Assembly (NCBI GenBank): GCA_963931865.1 | Contig: OZ007505.1 | Coordinates: 5,389,273-5,453,272, forward strand | DNA from: Axinella damicornis | Lineage: Eukaryota > Porifera > Demospongiae > Axinellida > Axinellidae | DNA: 64,000 nt | Reading direction: 5' to 3' | Shown here: in pieces, positions 36,101 to 44,508 of the stretch | How the letters are laid out: every line of letters begins with the position of its first letter | Numbering within the stretch: the first letter of the stretch is position 1 | The notes under the pieces: generated by a model | Databases searched by the model: none | What the model saw: only the letters and a program-made list of their open reading frames with translations | Told to the model about the DNA's origin: nothing | Position numbers and translations under genes: made by a program

Positions 36101-39100
36101 AAAATGTAATTTTATCATTAATTTTAGTGCTTTCTCTCACCGCTGATTGGTCCTGGGTTAGTCTCCACATCACCAGCTACAATGAGCAACTTGACCTTGG
36201 CGCTGATAGACCCAAGTATCTTGAGGATTTCTCCAGTGTATGTACACAGCCTGTCGTAGTGGGGGTGGGTTCCCTGGCCACAGTTGTTGATACGTTAACT
36301 CGCTGATGACAGATGCTGATGCTCCCATGTCTATCTCCATCAGGATAGACAACATATGTATCAATGTGTTGACACACTTCAAATGTATAAATTTTAGTGC
36401 TTTCCCTCACCGCTGATTGGTCCTGGGTTAGTCTCAATATCACCGGCTACAATGAGCAACTTGACCTTGGCACTGATAGACCCAAGGATTTCTCCAGTGT
36501 GTGAACACAGCCTGTTGTAGTGGGGGTGGGTTCTCTGGCCACAGTTGTTGATATGTTGATGGCTGATGACGGATGCTGATTCTCCCGTGTCTACCTCCAT
36601 CAGGAGTTCTTGCCACCACTGTGACTGCGATCGGATCAGTCACTTTCGAACATGTTCGAAAGACAGAGTAGGTGCCAGTTTCATCCGTCTCCTCATCCTC
36701 CCTCGTTAGTTGATGAGTTATCCTCTCTTTGGTCTTAGTGCAGCAGACTTTGGCTATGTGTCCTCTCTTCTTGCAGTAATGGCTTTCGGCATCCTTGACT
36801 GAGCAGTCCTTGGCCTGGTGTTGACCCCCACATCTGTAGCAATGTTTGGGAGCCGAGACTGCCGCTGGTCGGTGAGGTGTGGTGGGCTTTTTCAGTGCCA
36901 ATGCAGTGTCAGACTTGGGAGGTTGTGTGTTGGAGGTCTTTTGCATTGCGTTCATCTGCTTCTAGTGTTTCAGAGAGCATGGCCTTTTTGAAAGTTAAGT
37001 CCGGCTCTGCCAGGAGGCATTGCTGAAGCCTCTGGTTGCGGACTCCGTAGATGAGCCTGTCCTGTAGCATATCGTCCAACGTATCTTTGAATTTGCAATG
37101 TTCCATCTGTCGCCGTAGAACAGCCACTAATGCAGAGACACTTTCCCCTTCCTTTTGGTAGCGCATGTTGAAGTTGAACCGCTGCACGTTGAAGGAGGTT
37201 GGGGGTTGGTGATGATCCTTGACTGGCTTTACCAGCTCTGCGAATAATTTTGTGGAGGGCTTTGCAAGACGTACTAAGTCCCAAATCAATTGGTAGTGTT
37301 CCGAATCAATTGGTAGTGTTTCATGTGTCGCCATGAGTTTATCCTCATTGCCAAAATGTAATAACTACAATTGCAGAACAGAACCATGCATACGAGTAGC
37401 TACTTGAATACAAAACAGCTAACCACAAGAGAAAGGTCTAGTTATCACAGGGAGAAAGAGTGTACCCTCCCACCCACCCTTAACATTCTTCTCCTCCATA
37501 CTGATGGGGAGAAAGTGTGTACCCCTCAGAATATGTTTCCCACGCACACTCTGTTTTTAGATATGGATAAATAGTGTACACCTTGCACCCTTGAACCCAT
37601 TAGAAAGGGTGCTATACTTGTATTCCTTATGAGTATGTATGTACGTATGTATGTATGTATTTCTCCTGTAGGAGTATCAGGGCAAAACACTTCCTGATCC
37701 ATGAGGATGGCATGGTGAAATTGTCTGGACTCAGGAGCTTGGCGTCCATGATCGACGGGGGCTCCAGAATGAAGGTTGTTCCATTGGTCCTGCAATAATA
37801 TGCAGTACCTTCAGTGTAGGCCTACATAGCCTCGATCAAACATACACGTCCTCCCTCCCTACGTACTTCTCTCTGGCCTTGTACACCTCCAGTTTTTGAT
37901 CGCTTGCAAGCGATCAAATACTGGAGGTGTAGAAGGCCGGGAATGAAGCTAGGCCTACATGTACATGTACTTGTTCATGTCTACACTATCAAGGTACGTC
38001 AGCAACTTCCAGTAAAATTTCAGGCTAGCACTATGTAGGGCTGTGCGATAATCGTGATGATAGAGTCATTGATCCAGCCGTGCTGTTATCAGTGCAAAAC
38101 ACATTCAAGGTAGCTACTAGCTGGTGGGTTTGCCCATAACAGTTCAATTGGTCAAACAGAGGCCAGTGTACAACTAACCTCGATTTCAAGATTGTATATT
38201 GCAGTTTATGCAATATTGACGATCATGTGGTACGGTATTTTGTGTACTTTACCATTATTGCCCAACCCTCATCCTGCCTCTCGCCCTCCCTCCCTCCCTC
38301 CCTCCCTCCCTCCCTCTCTACCTCTCTCATTCCTTCCCTCTGAAGGCCCTCCATGGTCACTTCTCCAATACGGTTGACAATATCTGCTGGCTGGCCCCCG
38401 AGGTGCTGGCCCAGGATTTGGCTGGCTACTCATTTCAGTCAGACATCTACAGCATTGGCATTGCAGCCCTGGAGCTGGCCACCGGGGAGGCTCCATTCGC
38501 TGGCCTGCCCGTCACAGAGGTGCATAGATTGTACGCACGAAAAGAATGATTGTGTAGCCTTGTTCCTAGGCCCCTCCTCCCCCTGTTCACGCGGTGACCA
38601 CGTGCAAAAGGGGGGAGCCTGGGAACGAGGCTAATGATTGTGTACATGCACAGTAACAGTACAATGCACATGCACCAGCTTATAGGCTGATGGTCATAAA
38701 AGTATGAGCTGCATACTTTACAGGCTCACAGAATAAGATGTAAGTATCACAAATTGCTAAATCCTGCATGATGATTGGCTACAGTGCATGCAGCTGTGTA
38801 TGGCAACTCCCCGCACCTTTTGCATAACAGAGTGTGGTAGCTCCATTATCAATCTTCGATGTGTCTCCTTCCTTGTCCAGATCATGATGCTTAAGCTGCG
38901 AGGCCACCCTCCAGTGCTGATGAGGAGGCTGGAAGGGCAGGAACCAATGCAGCTCTCCAACACCTTCTCCAAGGTATCAAACATACACATGCATGTGTAT
39001 TGTGTACGTACATCCAAACTAGATGTTGCAGAGGTGTTATAGTTGGGAGGTCATTTGCGTCACATTAACGCTTATTAGGTTGGTCTGACATGTTTTTTGG

Positions 39101-40010
39101 TTCCGCGCATTATACTGGAAGTGACATATGCACTGGGTGAAAGGTATGTGTGATGTTCTGCTCTCTGTACAGGTGGTGGACCTGTGTGTACATCCTAATC
39201 CCCTGGGCAGACCAACACCTGCGAAACTACTCTCTATGTCATTTTTGAAGGTAAGGGTGTTAGCCTTGCTCCCAACCTTAAGCTGGGCTGCACGGTAACA
39301 CAATTCATACCTAGGCAACAGTGAAGGTCATGTATAGCGCCTATATCTTTTAACCTCTTTGCAGTTCAGGAAAAAGTCCACTGGTTACCCATCCCTCAAG
39401 GAGCTACTACGGCCAGTTGTCCCACTTGATACATCCAAACTTACCCCTAGTGATAGTAAGTTACAATGGATATGGCTGGCAAGTAGTAGTGATGATTATC
39501 CAAATCCAAAGGCATTTACATAAAACTTCTAATTATCTTAGCCTTGTTCCCAGGCCCACGCACTGCTTTCAGTTGCATGAAAGAACGCGAAGGGCCTGGT
39601 ATGTTTCCTCACATGCGTGACGTCGAGGGTAGAAAGGTGGTAGAAAGGACTTAATTGAACGTGGGCGATCTGGGGCTCAGAACAGCAAGAAGAGCTAAGG
39701 TACCAGGTAACTTACCACGCGTATCTGGCTAGCAGGGGCGACTGTCAGACACACCAAGTGTTGAACATGTAACAATTTAATACACAAAACTTCGCTTTTT
39801 CGTTCTGTAAATTTTGACCAGCCATTTGACCAGACTCTCCCCACTTTTCCATACTGCAAGCGACAAAAAACTGGGCGGGGCCTGGGAACGAGGCTACAAA
39901 TCTCATGTCTGCACATTGTTGTTGTTTTTTCTATCTTTGCAGGTTTTCGAACTTCAGAGGTGGAAACTAGAATGGAACGGTTACGAATTCAAGACTCATG
40001 GGCATATTGA
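24136..40010 (+). CDS. STRAD: STE20-related adaptor pseudokinase (STRAD)
   Basis: Ten exons: 24136-24156, 24823-24910, 25787-26017, 26840-26969, 37672-37774, 38346-38519, 38881-38973, 39173-39250, 39365-39455, 39943-40010. All borders are GT/AG and all phases agree, giving 358 residues (vertebrate STRADs are a little over 400). The Gly-rich loop is degenerate ([11 protein letters not shown]); the VAIK Lys position reads [12 protein letters not shown] is [13 protein letters not shown] and DFG is KLSGLRS, as in STRAD rather than active kinases. WLAPEVL and SDIYSIGI follow. STRAD with MO25 activates LKB1 allosterically in the cytoplasm. The C-terminus ends SWAY, comparable in position to the WEF motif of vertebrate STRADalpha that binds MO25. 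Intron 4 (10.7 kb) holds an antisense Gypsy element. The 21-nt first exon is the least certain. Confidence 0.93.
25014..25545. mobile_element. Repeat remnant in STRAD intron 2 (cgaaaatacgccc arms)
   Basis: cgaaaatacgccctcccccc at 25,016 is repeated at 25,472 (cgaaaatacgccccctccc), and the end gggggcgtattaacgggaga matches 54,498-54,557 (tagtgtacaaattgggg..cattaatgggagactacagta). Probably a decayed element; borders not resolved. Confidence 0.45.
26500..26583. mobile_element. Degenerate foldback in STRAD intron 3
   Basis: The arms share cagcatttgtcgcttgcagtac and gtgacaaacgctgggg (inverted) and end in ggcctgggtgtgaggcta, as in the TAGCCTCGTTCCCAGGC family. Same subfamily as 51,443-51,535 and 58,485-58,560. 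Confidence 0.6.
27388..27472 (-). repeat. LTR-like repeat, left copy
   Basis: The stretch around attacaattgcagaacag through cagctaaccacaagagaaag reappears at 37,362-37,440 in the same orientation with modest divergence. The pair brackets the Gypsy-like coding region and is best read as remnants of its terminal repeats, though short for LTRs. Confidence 0.5.
27591..27876. mobile_element. MITE with CCGTAGTCGCGCG termini inserted in the Gypsy integrase
   Basis: Inverted termini taccgtagtcgcgcgttatt and aataacgcgcgactacggta, with ggcgcat repeats in both arms. Bordered by TA on each side, as in TA-duplicating (mariner/pogo-like) elements. It truncates the integrase frame at about 27,890. Confidence 0.8.
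27877..28848 (-). pseudogene. Gypsy RNase H and integrase zinc-finger fragment
   Basis: The frame starts [17 protein letters not shown], typical of the RT-RNase H connection. YGLGAVLSH and AFASRSL are RNase H motifs, and NEDALSR is the usual end of that domain. [18 protein letters not shown] belongs to the H2C2 integrase zinc-binding region. The frame then runs into the MITE at 27,876 and the DDE core is lost. The largest intact piece of the element. Confidence 0.88.
28860..29640 (-). pseudogene. Gypsy reverse transcriptase fragment, broken
   Basis: The open stretch at 29,295-29,630 has the RT N-terminal blocks ([38 protein letters not shown]). After a C-run the palm motifs continue in another frame, including [11 protein letters not shown]. 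Frame breaks on both sides of the C-run mean no functional enzyme. Confidence 0.8.
29640..36720 (-). repeat. Tenfold tandem amplification of the Gypsy protease region with 2A-like motif
   Basis: Each ~670-715-bp unit reads, on the minus strand: linker [19 protein letters not shown], protease first half ([15 protein letters not shown]), a 2A-like GD(V/I)ETNPGP, an AT-rich noncoding spacer, protease second half ([13 protein letters not shown]), and the start of RT ([20 protein letters not shown]), which then joins the linker of the next unit. The linker landmark recurs near 30,211, 30,889, 31,587, 32,271, 32,986, 33,657, 34,348, 35,062, 35,748 and 36,706. Short and long variants ([11 protein letters not shown] versus [12 protein letters not shown]) mostly alternate, suggesting a dimeric higher-order unit. 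A smaller duplication at 36,320-36,600 adds an eleventh 2A motif. Confidence 0.88.
36730..37334 (-). pseudogene. Gypsy gag-like region with zinc knuckle
   Basis: The frame at 36,909-37,334 begins [16 protein letters not shown] and has the helical retrotransposon gag block ([36 protein letters not shown]). The overlapping frame at 36,440-36,955 has [13 protein letters not shown] and [11 protein letters not shown], two Cys/His knuckles, before the first protease linker. The two frames overlap out of phase, so a frameshift lies at about 36,910-36,955. Confidence 0.8.
37362..37440 (-). repeat. LTR-like repeat, right copy
   Basis: Partner of 27,388-27,472. It lies just upstream (minus strand) of the gag start, where the 5' LTR end is expected. 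I could not define a primer-binding site with confidence. Confidence 0.5.
38282..38316 (+). repeat. (CCCT)n microsatellite upstream of STRAD exon 6
   Basis: Eight or so ccctc repeats about 30 nt before the exon 6 acceptor, acting in effect as a long polypyrimidine tract. Confidence 0.85.
38556..38633. mobile_element. Foldback MITE in STRAD intron 6
   Basis: tagccttgttcctaggcccc..gcctgggaacgaggcta hairpin of the common family, with inner arms cctcccc/ggggagcc. Flanks: aatgattgtg before, atgattgtg after, a good target-site duplication of about 9 bp. Confidence 0.8.
39539..39896. mobile_element. Full-length foldback MITE in STRAD intron 9
   Basis: Starts tagccttgttcccaggccc and ends gcctgggaacgaggcta. 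The interior (acgtcgagggtagaaagg, gactgtcagacacacc) matches the element at 945-1315. The intron-less STRAD copy at 43.3 kb lacks this element together with the intron. Confidence 0.8.
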
Positions 40011-40159
40011 ACTCACCTACACTGTTAGTACATTGGCCTATAATTATATCATTTTTGGTGTTTTCAGTGCTTGTTATGTCCTACACCAACCTGTGCGAGT
40101 AAAATGAATGTGCAAATTAAATTGCATGCAGCGCTGTGATTTGATGATCCACATCAGGT

Positions 40160-40227
40160 TGCGTGGTAGTGGTGGTGGTGGTGGTGGTGGTGGTGGTGGT
40201 GGTGGTGGTGGTGGTGGTGGGGGGGAG
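40160..40227 (+). repeat. (GGT)n microsatellite
   Basis: About 20 tandem ggt units ending in ggggggagg, just 3' of the STRAD stop codon. Confidence 0.95.
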
Positions 40228-41256
40228 GTGATGAGCACTGATGGGAGTTATAGGGGTGATCAGCAGTGGTGGAGATGAGTGGTGCAATGGATCCAATCAG
40301 TTGTAGCTATGCAGCCTTTGAACGACATTTGCATGCATGGAGGAGGCTATAATGAACTGGTGGAAGCGATATGAGGCTCAACTGGGATCGAGGGTGTTTC
40401 ATCAGCCGTGCGACCGACTTGGTGTCCACTGTACTGTAGACAATCTCTAGTCTCGGCACCAGACCCTTTGCCAAAGGGTCTAGCTGGTTCCGAGACTAGA
40501 CAAAATATGGTGGTGATGGTCTTGTGTGTAACAGGTCTAGCTGCATGGAGAGCTCGTGTTGGGATGACCGTAGCGCGTGCCTTGTCCGAGCCTAGCTGGG
40601 AACAAATTAGGGTAACCCAGGCCATATATGACCTCGAGTGTTCCCATGGCAGGCTCCCTTGCAACTGCATGCATGGCTGCAATTAGGAACCTCGAAAAGA
40701 AATGAGGTACTATATAACTGGAGATATAGGAAATTAGGGCACAATTGTAGCTATAAGGCAAATCTGCTGAGGTAATAATTTTTATAGCTAGGCACAAGTG
40801 AGTCTGCATAATTATATAATATATGCAACATGATCCACTTCCATTGATTACTATCCATGTCGGCAACATGATAACTACCCCTGTCGGTATATTAATTCAA
40901 AGTCTGTCCTTTGGTTGTATATATAGCTAGGTGTTCTTTGCAACTAGCACTTAGCTCATAGTAGCTATAGCTATATACAAGCAGCCAGCATCTAAGTCTG
41001 TACAATAATCATGTAAGTGTGCCCGGATATTTTCAACTCAGTAATAATTGTTTAGCGAGTCAGAGTAAAAAAAGGGGTTCTCACTAGTTACACTTGTACA
41101 CTTACAACTGCAAAGAGTGATAGCTATAGCTATAACATATAGCTAGAATATCAGAACAGGAGATCTAGCTATAGTCTATCAAGCCGCATAGCTATATAGT
41201 CAATGAATGGCGTATGTGTGAGTATAGGGCAAGATATGTGGTTGCACTATAGTGCT

Positions 41257-41315
41257 TAGCCTCGTTCCCAGGCTCTTAGCGACGAAAAGCTGGGCGGGGC
41301 CTGGGAACGAGGCTA
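41257..41315. mobile_element. Foldback MITE with 8-bp TSD
   Basis: tagcctcgttcccaggc..gcctgggaacgaggcta; CTATAGTG occurs just before (with two extra bases) and immediately after, consistent with an 8-bp TSD. Confidence 0.75.
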
Positions 41316-41498
41316 CTATAGTGTCACTTGTAGTACCTATCTATGGTTGTGGTCACCTTCAGTTATGACTATTGGTCAAAGGTGATAGCTAATTACATTG
41401 TTGCAGTGCAATTAATATAAACTAAGGAATGCACCTATTGTAGTGTAACACACAATCAAGATAAGTGTCATTAGTCTGGAGATGGCACCAAAATAAGT

Positions 41499-41575
41499 CA
41501 TACATGCAGTTATAATCTTCAGCCCATAGCCTTCTAATGATTTGAGCTATGGACTTCACGCCACATGCAAGTATG
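41499..41575 (-). promoter_or_regulatory. SECIS element of the selenoprotein L-like gene
   Basis: Hairpin on the minus strand starting 24 nt after the stop codon. Lower helix: CATAC and TGCA pair with TGCA and GTATG. Core: GTGA at 41,556-41,559 opposite TGA at 41,519-41,521, forming the non-Watson-Crick quartet. Upper helix: GTCCATAGC (41,546-41,554) pairs with GCTATGGGC (41,522-41,530), nine pairs including one G-U. The apical loop (41,531-41,545) contains the AAA expected about 11 nt after the quartet. These are the defining parts of a eukaryotic SECIS, which recruits SBP2 and the Sec elongation factor to decode UGA. Confidence 0.88.
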
Positions 41576-41599
41576 ACTATAGAAGAGTGGTCAGAGAGT

Positions 41600-42523
41600 T
41601 CACTGACTTCTAGGCTGACACACAGCCAGCACTTCACTCAATGGCCTCCGATCGAAAAATGTCTGACAGTAGCAATAGAGCAGTTCTCCTTTCTCGTTCA
41701 CGATGAAGTCCCCACCCATATCCAGTGTGTTGTCTTCCTTGTCAGGCCTCACTAACTGCTCACCGGCAAGTTCTCTCTCAACAAAGTAGGTCAGCACAGC
41801 GGGGTCAATTAGACCCTTTATGACCCTTCGAAGTCCCAGTTGGTGATACAAGACACTGCTCTCGTCAACAAGAAGAGGGAAGTCAACCTTCAGTCTCTCC
41901 AACCATCTCAGAGCGCTCTCTCTGGGTGCATGAGCAACTAACACCAGCTGACATTTCAGCTCTTCGTACTTCTTCAACTGCCCCCGGATCGCAGCAACAT
42001 GCCAGTCTCATCCGGGTCATGCAAAGTTTCGAAAGAGAGCAAAGTGCGTGAAAGGGGAACGCTTCCAGTAGCTATCCAAGGTCACCGACGATCCGCTCCT
42101 AGCATCGACGAGACGGAGGTTTGGCAGCTGCGAGCCGACTACGCTAACGTTGGGACACGCATCACGGTCTTCGACCTCATCCAATGCAGCCGCGAGCTTG
42201 TCGATGAAACTCTGAAATTCCTGCTCAGCGTCCAATACGCACCCCGCGCTCTCTTGCACGGCCTTGTTGCCTGCGTGATCTTTCCAAATTTGCTCCAACT
42301 CTTTTCGCGTCTTCGCTCCGCTCTTGGTGTAGCAATCGGCGTACAGCGGAGCGAGCGCCCAGGCAGGACTGTCTGAGATGATAGGGTGGCTGCTCGCCAA
42401 GAACGCCTCCAAGCCTCCCTCGAACCCTTCCAGCAACTGCTCGGCTTCGCGAACTTGTTCTTGGATTCCAAAGGCTAGGTCTGCGGCAGCGGAGGCTATT
42501 TCAGCCTCTTTGGCTACCGACAT
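41600..42523 (-). CDS. SelL: Selenoprotein L-like AhpC/TSA-fold protein with UxxU motif
   Basis: Single exon of 308 codons if read through two in-frame TGAs at 42,017-42,019 and 42,008-42,010. Residues 169-172 read U-P-G-U, exactly where a thioredoxin/peroxiredoxin-like CxxC is expected (context FRNFA-UPGU-DWH). The frame is open on both sides. The N-terminal ~140 residues are helical and charged. The redox domain follows with NLRLVDARSGSSVTLDSYW, then CQLVLVAHAP, FPLLVDESSVLYHQLGL, and GGDFIVNEKGELLYCY. A SECIS starts 24 nt after the stop. SelL is a known UxxU diselenide family of aquatic organisms, absent from mammals. Likely a thiol/selenol oxidoreductase; substrate unknown. I chose Met 42,523 because the next upstream Met (42,640) lies inside a foldback MITE. 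Ordinary annotation would split it into two genes. Confidence 0.88.
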
Positions 42524-42596
42524 GACTGCCGTGACAGTGACTCTCGCCCCTTGCGGATTGAAACTGCGCCAATTGACGTCGACATCCGCCCTAGTT

Positions 42597-42658
42597 TGTC
42601 TCGTTCCCAGACCCCACTTCGCGTGTGCGCGTTCGTGCATGGTCTGGGAAATGAGACT
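42597..42658. mobile_element. Foldback MITE just upstream of the SelL start
   Basis: gtctcgttcccagacccc..ggtctgggaaatgagac hairpin. It overlaps the upstream extension of the SelL reading frame and lies 74 bp from the chosen start, so it occupies the promoter/5' UTR region. Confidence 0.8.
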
Positions 42659-43305
42659 AGGCCTAACATACCCTAACCAAGACCCTAACCTATTTCCCTA
42701 TACTTCCTGCCGGATCAATAACCACTTGTGTCATTTTTTGTAGCAGTATTAGGTGCATGAAGTTTTGCCATTAAATCATTATCAGAGTCATGAGTTCAAT
42801 TGTGCCATGCATAGCAACATTTTCCAATTAGCTATTGTACTCCTGCCGGTATGGAAGCTACAACACTGTTGTTCTCCTGCTCTGTATATGTAAGTACATG
42901 TTCATCTATATAGGATATCCTTTTGTGCACCTGCTCCAGTTATGGATACATGCATGTAGACGAATAAGGATGTATGGAAGCAGCTGTATATATACACAGC
43001 TGTATATATTGGAAATTGGGTGACTGCAAAATGACCAGTAGCTATATAGCTAGATGCTGTTGGCTAATCAGCAGAAGGGGAGCAAATAGTATATTAGCCT
43101 ACCTTAAGTATGCATAAGTAGCTAGCTACATTATGAATCCTTCCTCTTTCCACCCCACTCCGCCTTCTGTGTTCATTTCGAATTCTCCGACCTATTTTGA
43201 CAACATCTGCACATGCTGGCAACCCCCTGTACATAACTGTTGCTACCTCCTGTAATGTTGGTGTACACTGTACATGTACATCTAAGCTATAGCATAATAT
43301 TCTCT

Positions 43306-43446
43306 CTGAAGAAGTCTGCTCGTTACCCATCCTTCAAGGAGCTGCTGCGTGCAGCCATGGCAGTTGTCGCTCTTGACACACATCAAAAACGTACCCTATA
43401 CGTTCAAGAGGTGGAAACTAGAATGGAGTGGCTAATTAGCTATTGA
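43306..43446 (+). pseudogene. Intron-less copy of the STRAD 3' end
   Basis: RYPSFKELLR followed by QEVETRME parallels STRAD exons 9 and 10 ([18 protein letters not shown]) with the 487-bp intron absent. Nucleotide similarity continues past the stop into the STRAD 3' UTR (ttcacctacactgttagt). The frame ends WLISY. Upstream of about 43,300 no similarity to exon 8 is seen. Interpretations: 5'-truncated retrocopy, or a tandem gene piece that lost the intron. No poly(A) tail is evident and the rest of a kinase is missing, so it is most likely non-functional. Confidence 0.75.
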
Positions 43447-43567
43447 AAGATTCTGTTTTGTATTCACCTACACTGTTAGTTGTTCACAACATTGGCATAT
43501 CTATCCTTCCGTGCATTGTCTTATACCCACACGTGTGCCTTGAGGGAGACCTTTGTTGCATGCATAG

Positions 43568-43706
43568 TTTAGTGTTATATCTATATAACACTAAACTTTG
43601 GAACAGGACAAAATTGTTTGGAACATGTTCAATGATTTGATTTGTAGCTATAGCTACAAATCAAATCATTGAACATGTTCCAAACAATTTTGTCCTGTTC
43701 CAAAGT
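43568..43706. repeat. Perfect 112-bp spacer-less palindrome with a smaller adjacent hairpin
   Basis: 43,595-43,706 is two exact 56-nt inverted arms meeting at tagctatagcta (centre 43,650/43,651). A 13-bp-arm hairpin (tttagtgttatat/atataacactaaa) abuts it at 43,568-43,595. No transposon family recognised. Absence of any mismatch implies recent origin or ongoing conversion. Confidence 0.95.
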
Positions 43707-44128
43707 AGTTTTCAGACTCAAAATTCTGGGTATAACATGTAAAACTAAAAGTGCTTTTAGAATACTCTAAACACAGTAAAACAATCCTGTGAAGCACGTA
43801 TCATCATCTGTCGGAACATTCATTGTTTTTGTCCCTCTGCATGAATCTTACTCCTAAGCACCACCAGCAAGCAAATCATCCCCTTGGCCCTGCAAATGGA
43901 TTTGTAAAACATAATTGCTATATAGTGTGTGTTGGCTTTAGATGCAATCAGAACAGTACACCCGAATTAGAAGTTGACATATATACTGTGACTCTTAGTA
44001 GACACATACACGATACATGTAATGACATGCGCAATCATATCATCAATGTGAAATGCTAGCGGCTAGCTGAACCTCGATTCAGAGTAGCTAGGCTAGCTAG
44101 CTAGCTAACTTACAAATTGGAAGTTGCT

Positions 44129-44207
44129 ATTGGTCCGGCAGGTAGTACATACTTAAGGCACCAGCCCTGGCCCTAACCCTAACCCTAACCATTGCCGTCG
44201 GACCAAT
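44129..44207. mobile_element. Foldback (ATTGGTCCGGCAGG family) with CCCTAA repeats
   Basis: Arms attggtccggcagg and cgtcggaccaat enclose ccctggccctaaccctaacc. The family recurs at 51,177-51,278 (attggtccggcaggaagcag..ttcctgccggaccaat, with ataccctaac inside) and as a half copy at 42,660-42,720. The CCCTAA runs resemble the metazoan telomere repeat but are internal to the element. Confidence 0.7.
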
Positions 44208-44502
44208 GTCCACTTCGTTTAAATTTCGCGCGCATATACACTTCTAAATAATGCCTCCTTGGGTAGGGGTGGAAGGTCACGCCCGTACAGTAGTCCGTAC
44301 ATACACACGGCAAAGGAAAATGTCGGTGCGGCTTGTGACGGGATCCTCTGGACGGTAAAGAACAAAAACAGTGGGATATCACTACGCGCAGTGACGGGTC
44401 CGAAACTGCATTGCTAATTGCTGTTGCGACTGTCCGTCAAAGGGAAAGGTTGAATACACGCGGGAGAGGTGCCTTCCCTCAGGCTTCATTGTGTAGTGGA
44501 AG

Positions 44503-44508
44503 ATGCAG
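44503..44508 (+). CDS. PCGF1: Candidate first coding exon end of PCGF1 (Met-Gln)
   Basis: gaagATGCAG|GTTAGT is a start codon followed at once by a splice donor, phase 0, which would join the phase-0 RING exon at 47,088 ([10 protein letters not shown]). The CpG-containing stretch upstream (44,215-44,500) could be its 5' UTR. Only phase and position support it; the true first exon may differ. Confidence 0.3.

Larger units (their letters stand above)
27760..37334 (-). mobile_element. Degenerate Ty3/Gypsy-type retroelement antisense in STRAD intron 4
   Basis: Order on the minus strand: gag-like protein (36,909-37,334), CCHC-type zinc knuckle ([13 protein letters not shown], near 36,800-36,850), amplified protease region (29,640-36,720), reverse transcriptase (about 28,860-29,640, with YIDD at about 29,127), RNase H and integrase zinc-binding region (27,760-28,848). 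Stops, frameshifts and a C-run (29,320-29,338) break the reading frame, and the integrase catalytic core is absent, replaced by a MITE. It cannot move by itself. The antisense orientation relative to STRAD is typical of tolerated intronic insertions. Confidence 0.85.

Noticed and set aside
29640..36720. CRISPR-like array of regular repeats
   Set aside because: Units are ~690 bp, encode retrotransposon protease pieces and lie in an intron of an animal gene.
42017..42640. Separate 207-codon gene ending at TGA
   Set aside because: The frame continues past both TGAs into the matching half of the same domain, and a SECIS is present; splitting it loses the redox motif.
42524..42640. Upstream Met at 42,640 as the SelL start
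   Set aside because: It lies inside a foldback MITE hairpin (42,597-42,658); the Met at 42,523 begins the helical domain.
41999..42743. Plus-strand frames of 121-125 codons opposite SelL
   Set aside because: Antisense to a better-supported coding region, no recognisable motifs.
44160..44190. Telomere end
   Set aside because: Only three to four CCCTAA units, enclosed within a foldback element.
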